Shown here: in pieces, positions 30,438-43,804 of the stretch
Layout: each line of letters begins with the position of its first letter
How positions within the stretch are numbered: the first letter of the stretch is position 1
Assembly: GCA_036971475.1 (NCBI GenBank)
Contig: JBAIZL010000008.1
Location: 9,358,263 to 9,422,262, forward strand
DNA: 64,000 nucleotides
Reading direction: 5' to 3'
Source: Prosapia bicincta
Lineage: Eukaryota > Arthropoda > Insecta > Hemiptera > Cercopidae
The notes under the pieces: model-generated
What the model was told of the DNA's origin: nothing
What the model saw: the letters and a program-made list of their open reading frames with translations, nothing else
Databases searched by the model: none
Translations under genes and position numbers: made by a program

Positions 30438-33400
30438 GTAAATATTATTCAAACTTTAATTTCTACAGAATATAAGTTCTTTGTATAGTTTGTAGTTTAC
30501 TAGCGAATGTGATTCAATATAATATTAATTATTCTATAATGTGTGTAAAGCTATTCCTTTTTTTTACAAATTTCAATATTTTTGTAATGTAAACTATCTG
30601 TGGTCATTTCTCGCTTTGGTTCATAGTTTGATTTAATCTATGGCCATTATTGCTTTTTAATAAAATGTTTCTACAAGTTCTACTTTTTTGTAAAGGCATA
30701 AAAAAGACACAACCCAAATCAAATTTTGCCATACACATACAATATACACTCACACCCCAATATAGATACTAATCTAAAAAATCCTACATTACATTAAAAA
30801 CACCAACAAACTAAATACAACAGAAAACTATGACATATACAAACACCACAAAAACTGTCCACAACACATTCTGGATGACAAAACACTCACAATCAAATAC
30901 TCTATTTGAATACTTAATTAACAAGTACTCTATGAACAAATAATACATTACAGAACACCAATACACCACAGACTCACACCAACAACACACCTGAGCAACA
31001 GTCTTGTTGGTGATTCACAGCATTGAACAATGCACTGATCTAGTGCAAAATGCGTCTGATGAAAAATATCAGTAAGTAGTGGTTTTTTTTTGCTAAGCTG
31101 ATACCAAAAGTGTAATTTATAAGAAAATCCTCATGATGTAGAACACAAAAACTGTAAGATATATTGATATGATTTCAGTTAGTCAAATCTTTTATTTGTT
31201 TAGATTAATTTTAGTACTGATCAAATTTTTAGTAAAAGAAATAAATTAGTTATGTTTAATCCGCAGATCAAAAAGTTAGAATTAAAACCACGAGGTGCGG
31301 TAAGCCCTATTGTTAACAAGGTTACTCTGGATTGCGTAATTTACGTTAATATTTAACATAGCAAGCTTAAGCACTGTTCTAAGCAAAATAGAGTCATTTA
31401 ACACTAAAAACGCAACGACACTGAATTTAATACAAATAAATTATAAATTGTTCATATTCCTTAACTACGCACTTACCATAGGTAAGAAGTGATGCGACGT
31501 TGGAATCGAGGTGAAGTCTCCACAATACTGTGGTCGTCTCAGGCAGCGTAGAATTCTTGAAGGCGATCACGCAACTAAAAAACTCAATTGAAATATGAGT
31601 AAACGTAAAAGTTAAGCTTACAAAGCACTTAGTTTATTGCCGCGAGTACACGCACTAAGATTGCGCAACCGGCGAAATCGGGCGACACTTTTACTAACAC
31701 GGCGAAAATATACAGTTAAAATGTTCATTAAAAGTTCATTAAAAGTTCATTAACGCGGTCCGCACCTTAAGCACAATTAACGAACGAAAGCGGTACTTTA
31801 AATTGTCTGAAACAAAAGCCATGCGGAATAGGCTACGAGGTTTAACGTAGGACTGCACTATTCGAGGGTCAGAACGATTCTTCTTTGTGTTGAAGCGGAA
31901 AGTAGCTTAGAAAATAAGAAGGGAGTGGGGGTGCATAGAGTTCATCCAAGAAAATCAATAGTTTTCGGATATCGATTAGCGGGTCAGAGATCACGTGACC
32001 AATACGTCACGGTACAGCTGTTAGGTAGGTCAAAGCAAATTGAAACTTCGAGTGCTAACTCGAACATACCGCCCACCAAAACGAATGTTTTTAATCCGCC
32101 AGGTGGGTGGGGGGCGAAGAACCATAAAGCACCGGGACCCGAGGGTGCCGAAGAAAGAGGCTGTATAAAAGCGGTGAAAACTAAGGATGATGCGGAAAGC
32201 CGACGAGCTTGTTGACTGGTCGTCTCAGCTGTCCGTGAGCGGTCTGGATTGTGGCTACCCTAGAGACGTGGTCCTGTCCAGGATGCAGACTGATGATCCT
32301 TCCCATAGGCCAATGAAGGGGGCTTGAGTGTTCTCCAGTTATGAAGACGAGTTGATTTTCCTTGAGTGGCGTCGAGTCCTTATTCCACTTGTGTCGTTGA
32401 ATCTGAGTGTGTAGATACTGAGTGGACCAAATTTTCCAAAAGCGGTTGGACATCTGTTGGAGCATAGACCATCGAGATTTAAGCGGAGGCTCAGTATAAC
32501 ATTCTTCGGGAAGTGACAGTAGTGGACGGCCAATCAGAAAGTGTCCAGGAGTGAGAAAGGACGCTCCTTCACTGGGGTCTGGCGAAACTTCGAAAATAGG
32601 ACGACTGTTCAAAATGGCTTCTATCCGGATGAACAGAGTAGATAGCTCTTCAGCGGTGAGGGTGGTGTTGCCTACAGTGCGTCGCAATAACAACTTAGCG
32701 GATTTGACAGCGGCTTCCCAAAGTCCTCCAAAATGAGGGGCAGCCGGAGGGTTGAAATGCCAACTGATGCGTTGGTCAGCTAGCTTGCGTTCAATAAGTG
32801 AGCTAGAGCGGTCCAGAAACTTGTAGACATCGTTAAGTCGGTTAGCAGCGCCAGTAAAATTCGTGCCGTTATCGGAATAAATTTCTGAAGGTAAACCTCG
32901 TCTAGCGGTGAAGCGGTGTAATGCGGCGAGGAAGGCATCAGTAGATAAGTCGGTCACCAATTCCAAATGAACTGCTTTAGTAGTCATACATACAAATAAG
33001 CAGAGGTAAGCTTTCAATAGCTTGGAGGTGCGCAAATGGTTGGCCTTTGTGTCAAAAGGTCCAGCGAAATCTACTCCGACTCTATAGAAAGGTGGAGACG
33101 GCGTAACTCTTGATGAGGGCAAAGGTGCCATCATGGGCTGGCGTGGTTTAGTTTGCATGCGGAAACATCGAATGCACGCATGGATGCGTTGGCGAAGTAA
33201 TGATCGCAGAGCTATGACCCAAAATTCACTGTTGATCAAGGCTTGAGTGGTACGCGGTCCGGCATGCAAGGCCAGCTTGTGATAATGGTCACAGATGAGG
33301 TCAACGTAATGATGGCGCTTTGGTAACAGAAGCGGGTGTTTAGAATCGTAACTAAGAGACGAATGATCAAGTCTACCGCCCACCCTGAGTAGACCATGGG

Positions 33401-36400
33401 CGTCGATGAATGGTGTTAGGTTGCGTAAATGGTCGTTGACGCGTTTACCAGCGTGAAGCTTTTGCAGAGCTTCACTGAAGCCAGAGGTTTGTACCAGCTT
33501 AACGCATAGAGCTTTTGCGTTATCCAACTCCTGTACTGACAGCGGTCGTAGCGTAGGTTTAACTGAGGCTGCTTTGGCCTTATAGCGTGTGTTGTGATGA
33601 TGGCCGATCGCCATGCTCTTGTTGCGACAGTGGTCGATGAATCGTAATACGTACGCGAAGACATGATGAAGAGTAGTTAAGCTCGAATGTTGCTCAATGA
33701 TTTCCATAAGACGGTTGGGCTCTTGCACAGCGGTACAATTAACCTTAGCCTCAACCTTTGTTTCTGTCTGATCCGGGTTAGTGCCTTTAGGCCTAGACAG
33801 ATTCCAAGTAGTAGGACAATATAATAACCAAGGAGGTCCATGCCACCAAAGCGGGTGTGTGGCAAGTTGATCAGGCAAACAACCGCGAGACGCAACGTCT
33901 GCGGGGTTATCAAGAGTCGAGACATGAAACCAATGATCCATGGAGGTGATTGACACAATCTCAGCGATGCGGTTAGCTACGAAAGTTTTCAATTGATGAG
34001 GCGGGGTCTGAATCCAATGAAGTACTATCTCAGAATCAGTAAAGAAGAGAGTGTTAGCGATTGGAATGAAATTAAGAGCTGGTTGAATTGATTTGTATAA
34101 CTTAGCTAGCAGTAGTGCGCCGCAAAGTTCCAAACGAGGTATGGTAAGTAATTTAACAGGGGCTACCTTACTTTTAGCTTTCAACAGGCTGACGTTGACG
34201 GACCCGTTAAGCTCAGATCTCAAATAGATAGAAGCAGCATAGCCTGCCTCGGAACCATCACAAAACCCAACGATGCGATGACTGGCTGATCGCGTGCCTA
34301 CATGGCGAGGAATTTGAATATCGGACAAACAAGCGAAATGGACAAGGAAGCTGTCCCATTGATCGAGCAGAGGGGTTGGCAGAGGCTGGTCCCAGTCCAG
34401 TTTCTCCAACCACAAGCGTTTAAGAAAAGCCTTAATCCAAAAGGTAATAGGCGTTAAGAAGCCAAGCGGGTCAAAAGTGCGAGCGACGTAGGATAAGATG
34501 GTGCGTTTGGTAGGCACCAGCGTGAAAGTTTGAGTTTGATATGAGAACGAGTCTGACGAGGGGTTCCATTGCAAACCCAATATTTTAATTGCAGCGGATT
34601 CGTCCTGAAACAACAGCGGATTTTCCAAGTGAGAGGAAGGTAGCGTTGCGAGTAGCGAGGGTTCATTCGACGACCATTTTCTGAGTTCCAGGCCGGCGCG
34701 AGCGAAAATGTCAATAAGTTCTTGTATTAGCGTCTTAGCGGCCTCAGGCGTGTCGGCTCCAGCGACGACGTCATCTACGTAGGTCTGATGAAGGATTGCT
34801 TCGGAGGCTGTGGGATAGCGGGTTCCTTCATCCTTTACTAGTTGTTCAAGCGTTCGCAAAGCTAAGTAAGCGGAAGGGGTTAGGCCATAGGTGACCGTAG
34901 CAAGTTCATACTCAGTTAACGGAGATTGAGGTGAAGCACGGTAAAGTATGTGTTGGTACGAACGATCCTCAGGTCGGACCAAAATTTGACGGTACATCAT
35001 CTTGATGTCGGTGCAGACAGCGTAGGTATATAAACGGAAAGATATGATTAAATTAGCCAAGTCCTTTTGCAGTTTAGGACCGGATAACATTTGCTGATTC
35101 AGAGTGTTTGCGTGGCAATCTGGTGATGACGCGTTAAATACCACTCTAAGCTTAGTAGTAGAGCTGGTGGTCTTAAATACGCAATGGTGCGGAATAAGAT
35201 AGTCAGAAGCCTTGAGGGCAGGGTACATGTGCCCGAGAGCGATATACTCGGCCATAAACTGATGATATTGTATGGCTACCTCAGGCTGGCGGCTTAAACG
35301 TCTTTCTAACGCATGATAACTCGCAAGAACAGTGTTACGGTTAGACTTAAGCGAGATAGTTTCCGGCTTAAATGGAAGTGCTACGATGTATCTTCCCGTT
35401 GCGTCACGATCAGTAGTGGTTGCGAACAGTTCCTCACACAGTTGATCTTCAGGGCTGAGGTGATTTGCTGGTGCGACTTCCTCAACTTCCCAAAAGCGTC
35501 TAATGTTGTCATTGATTGACTTCAGAGTAGTGATGAATACACATGGCTGCTGAGGCATGCTATAAGGTATGGAGCCCATGATGACCCAACCTAACCTGGT
35601 GTTGAGTGCCGAGGGTTGTCCGTGGATGATATTGCAAGGTCCGTTCACAAGTATCTGTGTGAAAATGTCAGCACCTAGAATGATGTCAACACCGGAAGGG
35701 GTGTCGAACTGAGGGTCAGCCAGCGGTAAGTGCTGATATTGAGCGCGTATGCAAGGCGCCAAAGCGGTAGATGGAAGCGGGTCAGTAATGCGGGGAAGCA
35801 CAGCGGCTTCTGCGGTGAGCATGACACCTGGGTCATGTCTCGAGAAAATAAGCAAAGTGACGTACTCATGAATGCGGGTTGTCTTGGCTGCGACACCAAT
35901 CAAAGAAAGATTTGATTTCCGAGCGGGTAAATTCAACAGAGTGCTCGCATGCTTAGTTATGACAGAGATTTGACTGCCTGGATCTATAAGTGCTCTAAAT
36001 GGAAGCGGTCGGCCAAATTGGTCCTGAATGATGACCTGCGCGGTGCCCAACAGGGCGAGAGACGAGGTAATGTTGCATGACAAAGAACGAGGTTGAGCTT
36101 TAGTATCGATTGGATGGCTAGCGGTTGGCCTAAGGCGTCGTGGGGCGGCTAGTCATTGCTGCGGCGGTGCGTCGTTGTGCAGCAGTGTGTGATGTGCTTG
36201 GCTGCATTGTCTACAACGATGACGAGACTGACACTGAGCTTGATAATGAGAGCCGAGACAATTATAACACCGTTGTAATTTTGAAATAGCGTCAATGCGT
36301 TCCGCTATGGTAAGAGAAATAAATCGTTGACAATTAATGATGCAGTGACTTTCTCCGCAGTAGTAGCATTTACCTACACGCGTAGTAGGCATGTTAGACT

Positions 36401-39400
36401 GATTGAGGTTAAGCGGTGGCGAGCGATTGCGAAATGTTGACGTTCTAGGCGCACTCATAATAGGCAACAAGTTAGGTTGTAGTGGTTGATTAACCGGTTG
36501 CATAGTGACTGGCGCAGCACGTTTGGACTGAATAGTACCTTGGGCGTCCTTATTCTGATGGCTATTGTCATTTGACGCTACTGATTGAAATCTAGGGCTG
36601 TGACCCAAAGTGAGGTTAGGTCTAGCTGTTGAACGAGTATGTCGCGGTGAAAATAGTCGTTGTTGTGCAGGAGAGTTGTCGTGTAACAATGTGTGGTGTG
36701 ACTCTCCACACTGTTTACACTGTTTCATAGATTTACATTTGGACTGAAAGTGTGATCCAAGACAGTTAGAACAACGTCGTAATTTTACAATGGCACTTTT
36801 ACGTTCGGACACAGTTAATTCCAGAAACGACTGGCAATTAAAAACATTATGGTTTGAGCCGCAATAATAACACATCCCAGTATGAGTGGTTGATATGTTG
36901 GCTTGAGCCATGTGAAGCGGTGGCAACCGATGTCGGAAAACTGAAAGCCTAGGCGCGTTCATAATTGGCGGCACATTTCCTTGTCTCCCTCCTGCAGACG
37001 GCCGTATAGGGCTTTGCATCATAGGTCTGGGCGCATGAGTGCGTGGTAGCATTTGAGACGTAGCCGTACTAACATAAGACGTCGACGGCTGGACCGTTGG
37101 ACTATGTTCAGCTTCGAGGTTAGCTTCGACATGGTCAATATTTAAATTAGGGGCACCGCTGTTATTTGAGTCATTCAACGCAGAGACCATCACTCGAGGT
37201 TGCTGACCTAATCTTGAGTTAACTGCAGTCGCGGCAGAGGGTTGATTGAGCAACTCCATTGCTCTAGCCTGCTCAGTGACGAAATCATTTAAAAGTCTGT
37301 ACGTGGGCATTTGATTTGTTCCCAATCTGGTTTCAAAGTTAAGTCGAGTCTGTGCATCTAAGTTACCAACAGACATTTGAAAAAGTAAGAAGTCCGCTAA
37401 GTCGTCTAACTGGACAGCCTTTAGTGCGCACACAGCATTTGAATGTGCGGTTAAAAATCGGTTAAGTTCACTCTGAGACGCGTTCTTAATAGGCTTAAAG
37501 TCTTTAATGATTTGAAAATAATGATCGGCTAAACGGCGAGGGTTAGCATAACGATTGCGTAAGGCTTGATATGCGATATCATAATTATGCTCAGATATTG
37601 TAAGTCCCGTAACGATGGCTAAAGCGTCTCCTTTAAGCGCTGACTTCAAATACTGAAATTTCTGTATGGCATTAATATTGCTATTGCAATGCACCATTGA
37701 GTCAAACATTGTTATAAAGTCAATCCATTCATTACTATTGCCTGAAAAGCTAGGCATTGTAAGGTTAGGTAAGTGAGGCGAACTTGTGCCGGGGTTGACC
37801 TGCGAGGTTAACTTCACCTCGGTCTTAATAATGTTCGGATATTTAGCCAACATTGGCAAATACGTGTCCTGAAATTGCTTTTTAATTTTAAAGGCATTTT
37901 CAGCAAGATCGGCAACTTGACTGGCGAACGTTTTCTCTAATATCTCATAAGTTTCGATAAAATTAGATTGAATTCGTCGAATTTCCCGTGCGAGGCCTTC
38001 TGGTATTTCTTTATCGTTAAGCACATTTTTCACTTGTTCCAGCTCGCCTACAATATCTCTCAATTTAGACAAATAATACTCCGTATTAATTTCCATTTTA
38101 ATAAATTTCAAAACCACAAACAATTGAAATTAAAAAACCTCACTATAAGTTCAAACGCGATAATAAAGTGGACTGTATAAAATTTGTAAGTCGTAGCAAG
38201 CATAAACACTTCCTTGCTCGTAATCGTGCAACTATGAGCCACGTGGCTTATTGCGCAATGTGGCACCGGTAATTATCGTTACCATTTTCCTGTATCGATG
38301 TGACGCACATTTCTCCACGTCGCGGTAAGCACATGGTTACGTTAGTCACAGCTTTAAAAATTTTAAAAAATTTATAAATTTTTATCGCTGAAATAACTCA
38401 ACAAATGTTTAATTTGGTTACAAAGGAACCACGTGGTCACTAATACAATTATCGTGAAATTTAAAGAAAAACCCTAGGTCACTGAAATAATTCAAATAAT
38501 CCGGCCCAGTGGGGACCAATGTTTAATCCGCAGATCAAAAAGTTAGAATTAAAACCACGAGGTGCGGTAAGCCCTATTGTTAACAAGGTTACTCTGGATT
38601 GCGTAATTTACGTTAATATTTAACATAGCAAGCTTAAGCACTGTTCTAAGCAAAATAGAGTCATTTAACACTAAAAACGCAACGACACTGAATTTAATAC
38701 AAATAAATTATAAATTGTTCATATTCCTTAACTACGCACTTACCATAGGTAAGAAGTGATGCGACGTTGGAATCGAGGTGAAGTCTCCACAGTACTGTGG
38801 TCGTCTCAGGCAGCGTAGAATTCTTGAAGGCGATCACGCAACTAAAAAACTCAATTGAAATATGAGTAAACGTAAAAGTTAAGCTTACAAAGCACTTAGT
38901 TTATTGCCGCGAGTACACGCACTAAGATTGCGCAACCGGCGAAATCGGGCGACACTTTTACTAACACGGCGAAAATATACAGTTAAAATGTTCATTAAAA
39001 GTTCATTAAAAGTTCATTAACGCGGTCCGCACCTTAAGCACAATTAACGAACGAAAGCGGTACTTTAAATTGTCTGAAACAAAAGCCATGCGGAATAGGC
39101 TACGAGGTTTAACGTAGGACTGCACTATTCGAGGGTCAGAACGATTCTTCTTTGTGTTGAAGCGGAAAGTAGCTTAGAAAATAAGAAGGGAGTGGGGGTG
39201 CATAGAGTTCATCCAAGAAAATCAATAGTTTTCGGATATCGATTAGCGGGTCAGAGATCACGTGACCAATATGTCACGGTACAGCTGTTAGGTAGGTCAA
39301 AGCAAATTGAAACTTCGAGCGCTAACTCGAACAAGTTATGTTAATCATACTTTTGCTTATAAAAAAATAGGGTGAAGTTAACAAGACTAGACATAAAAAG

Positions 39401-42400
39401 GGGTATAAAACATTAAATTTCTTTGTGAAGGTAATATATGTTTATAATTCTTATTAATAGAATTAAAAATATATACAGTAATTGTAGTTTGTAGTTGTTT
39501 TACTTATTCTGTCATTACGTTTTGCTGCATGGATGTAAATCTGATCTAGTATTCTGCACAATGGAGGCATCCTGTCTTGAATAACATGACATCTATCAAG
39601 ATTGGGTCAGCTTGTTGGTTATTACAGCAAAGGTCAAGTTTAATCGCTACTGTGATATATAAATGTGATGTTTGTATGTGATAAGCTGTTTTGTCCCAGT
39701 ATTTTATTTTCTATTGATTTTTCTGTGATTCAGTTCAAAGATAGACTTATTGGTTAAAACTCCTATAATGTTCTAATCATGCTTTCTACATGCTCTTGCT
39801 GACATGTTTCACTTGCCTCTTCAGAACAAGGACCATGCAGCTCATGATGAGCAATCATCTTCAATATTATTATTCTTCTCTGGAATTTTTATTAATTTAA
39901 ATGAGCCAATTTTTTTAACACGTCTTTACAGAGTACAGTAGAGTCTCGATAATTTGAGGTAGATTGGACCGAGACACCCTCGGATCACCAAAAACTTGGA
40001 TTACAAGGAAATAAGTTCCTATGCTTTAGAAAAAATAGGAGTTTTAATGAACTTTAATACATTACTATAATTAAGAATGCACAAAATAAGTTTGCAGAAC
40101 TTTATATTAACATTTCTTGGAATCCCGACTCATTTCCTTTGCATACAGTATTGATATGAACATTTCTTGGAAACCTGACTCATTTCCTTTGCATATCATA
40201 TGGCTATAAACATTTTTTGGAAGCCCAATTCGTCATTTTCTTTCAAAGATAAAATAGGCTGAAATAGAAATTCGCTTTCATTTAACAGAAGCTCAAAAAT
40301 TCTAGACTACTGTATTTCATCATACAGTCATGAGATTTATATTATGAATGATGCCTTTTTTTTTAAGAACGTTGTGAATTTTTTTTGTTTTTTATAGGGC
40401 TTTTTGGTAATATTTACAAAATTAGTTATCTACAACAAAGGAGTTATATGAAGAGAAAGGAGACACTTTATTAAATGTTAATTAACTCATCAATATTTGG
40501 TTGTTATGGCACAGATAAATTATCTCATGATAACTTCTCGGTCTATCATGAGTAGTTTACAATTTAGAATAGTTTTATCTATTAATGAATTTTACATCAG
40601 AAAGAAACTAATTATTAAACCACTCTTAGGAAAGATCCCCACTAAGCCATCCTTCAGTTTTTAATTTTTAATCCTAGAAGCATATTTGTTAGTTTTTTTA
40701 AATGAATGGTTGAGTTTTGGTCAATTATTTGATAAATTTTGAATGACAACTGGTTCCATGCTGATAAACAGGGTCTAGCGTTTCTAAATAGTTGTAAAAA
40801 TCACTTGTCGATTACGAAATTTTATTGATATAACCTTATTCCAGATTAAAACTCATTTAATAAACATCAACATATTGCTCTCAATTTAAAACATCTGCCA
40901 TAAGATAGATGCAAGCTGGAATGTAGGAAATGGTGAAGGGGAGCTGACAGGGACACCACTTTGTTTCCAAAAGTCAAAACATTTCAGTTGCTGTGGGGAG
41001 GTTGTTTGCTGTAAAAGAATTTTATCAAAGTGCTAGCTGTGTATCTGCTCAGCATCTGTTCTGAATGCATTTTAGATTAACGTTAATAGCCTGGTACCTT
41101 TGATAAACTGAATAAAAATATGAGTTGAAACCCTAGAAAACATCTGTTAAACTACAAAGATAAAAGCTGGCAATGCAAGATCAGCACGAATTTTCAAGAT
41201 TGTTGAATGAACATGTAAGAATTCCTATGAAAAGAAGACCCCGGAAATCTGCTCATTAACAGAGTACTGGGCTTAACATTTCTGATAGGACCCTTCGAAG
41301 GATCATGAAGCTAACAAAATGCAAATAGTTTGCGCCATTAACGTTAACAATTTTGTTTTACAATGACTTTTTGGAAATGACTGCAGAAAACAAGAAGCTG
41401 TTAAAAACTTCTGGATGAATACTAAGACATATTGTTAAGCTCTTCGAATATGTGAACAAATAAAACTTTAAATATGGAATGATCACAACTCTAACACAAA
41501 CCCCTCCACTCAAGGTAGCAGTTTAGTGTACAATGACCTCATCGGAAACGATAGGCAATTATTTTTTCAAGAACAAAAGAGAGCATTCTGTTATAGTAAA
41601 TGCTGAATGCTATTTGGAAATTTGAAGGTCATTCTTCATTCCTCAGCTTCATCAATATGCAGAAAATGATGTAACTTTTTCTTCATAAAGATGGTACTGT
41701 GAGTCACACAAACCGTGTTAACAAGAGCATTCTCAATGATGCTTTTCCAAATCAAATTACTTCCTGGAATAGATCCATTTTTGTTTTGAGGGGCAAAAGC
41801 ATTCCCTTGAGTTATCAGAAACGTCTTGCACCTGTTTATCTGAAGTTAGGATACCATAACATAATAACAGGGTTCAAGTTAGACTAAACGCTTAACAAAT
41901 CTTAAACACGTCCAAAAAAACATAGTTTATAAAACGTTTTGAGGCAGAGACTGAAATGAATGAACAAAGAGATTGTCTTTATGTCTGCTAGCGACATTTT
42001 GTCCTATGACTGCTATGTTTGTTCTTGGAATGCAATGGGTTAAAACAACCTCAAAATGCTTTCAGTCTAAAGACTTTCTCACTAAAATGAAGTAAAAAAA
42101 AAATTAGCACTGCTGTTGAATTTTATGTTCTTATAGCCGAAACAAATGTGTTAACTGAATTTTTAATTTCTGTAAATATTTACTTACTGGTTAAAAAAAA
42201 AACCACCACTTATTTACAAAACACACTAATTGGTAAAAAACCACTACATGATGATGTTTTGCACCAGACATCTTTCTTACTTGGTCAGTACATAGTTCAA
42301 TGTTGTTAGTAACGGACAAGACAGTATTATGTTATATCTGTGGTGTTTTGGAATTTTATAATGTGTTGTTGTTCATAGAGTGATTGTTAATTATGTGTTT

Positions 42401-43526
42401 GTATATAGTGAGTGTAACAATGCACCAACCATGTGCAAAATGTGTCTGCTGAAAAATATCAGTGAATAGTGATGTTTTGCCCAAATTAATCAATAAGTAA
42501 ATGTTAATAAAAAATCTCAAGGGGTATAATCCAAAAACTGTAAGTTTATGTAAATATAACCTATACACGTTTTAAATCAGTTTGTTTCTTTTCTTTAAGC
42601 TATTACAGTCTTTCCCCATGTTGCTGGAATTTTAAACCCTTTGTGAGAGTTTTTTGATTTATAACAGATTTTAATTAAAATAAACAGCCATCAGCTCTAA
42701 TTAGTCCGTTATAGTGAAGTTCTATTTCATTTCAAAACAGTAGTAAATAGTCATTTGTATTTGGCCAAAATTAACTTTAGGATCGAGTACAGATTAAGAA
42801 CTTTCTACAGACACATCTGGATCTACTTAACTTCTAGATATTTCTTGCTCTGATTACCAGGCACTAAAAATTATGTAACCAACTAAAATTCTTGATCTGT
42901 GCTGTAGTTTTTAATTTCATTTTATAGATAATAGTATAATGCAGATGGTGTTCTGTTTTAATGCATAAAAAAAAATTAAGTCAATAATTCCTACTGAGGT
43001 CAACAAATAAAATTTTTGTTTTAGTTACTTTTTATTAAATAATTACAATTAATATAAATATCTATATACATATGACTGAATCACAATTTAAAGGAACAAT
43101 AGAAAGCTAACTTCCTTGCAATTTTCCATTTCGGTGATAGACTATTACTTTTATTTGTTACTATTTATCCGCTTTCTTTTTTTTTGTTTCTAATTTATGA
43201 AGATGATGGTGGTCTGTAATTTCTCATTCTATTTCTTGTAATGCTTTATTATTGTGAGGAACTTTTCACTTGTAATTTCATGTACATATTTAAGTAATGT
43301 AATAGCTTTCTAGGTATGGGAAAGTTGGCCCATTGTCAAAGTGCTGAATTTCAGTTATGTAGTTACTCAGTTTGAATCCGACCAGGACATCAAGTTTTTC
43401 AAATTTAATTAATGAATAAGTATTTGAAATGACTGTATAAACATCATCCACTAGGTTTTAAAAAAATGTATTTGAACTTGATTGGATGAATAAAAACCTA
43501 TTTTATTAACTATTGAAAATTAGTAC

Positions 43527-43575
<49 letters not shown>

Positions 43576-43736
43576 TTTATTTTATTTCATTCTCTCATAT
43601 TTTTTGTGTGTTTTCTCTTCGATTGACAAAGACCACTGTGTGGTTGAAATATATCATTGTTTAAGTGCTTTTATGTGTTTCTATTTCAAGACTACAGTGT
43701 GGACTCTTAAGTCTGTCAGTCTCCTAGTCCAAAAAA

Positions 43737-43804
<68 letters not shown>

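Larger units (their letters stand above)
31253..39333 (-). mobile_element. Complete BEL/Pao LTR retrotransposon
   Basis: 8.1 kb with two 814-bp LTRs, 5-bp AGTTA target duplications, a primer-binding-site-like TGGTCCCCACTGG next to the 5' LTR, and open gag and pol frames on the minus strand. Only about three LTR differences were seen, so it is recent. It sits antisense in the first coding intron of alpha-catenin. Gag and pol share a frame and are separated by one UGA. Confidence 0.95.

Noticed and set aside
31925..32215. Plus-strand frame in the BEL/Pao 3' LTR
   Set aside because: Lies in the LTR and on the strand opposite to gag/pol; no domain.
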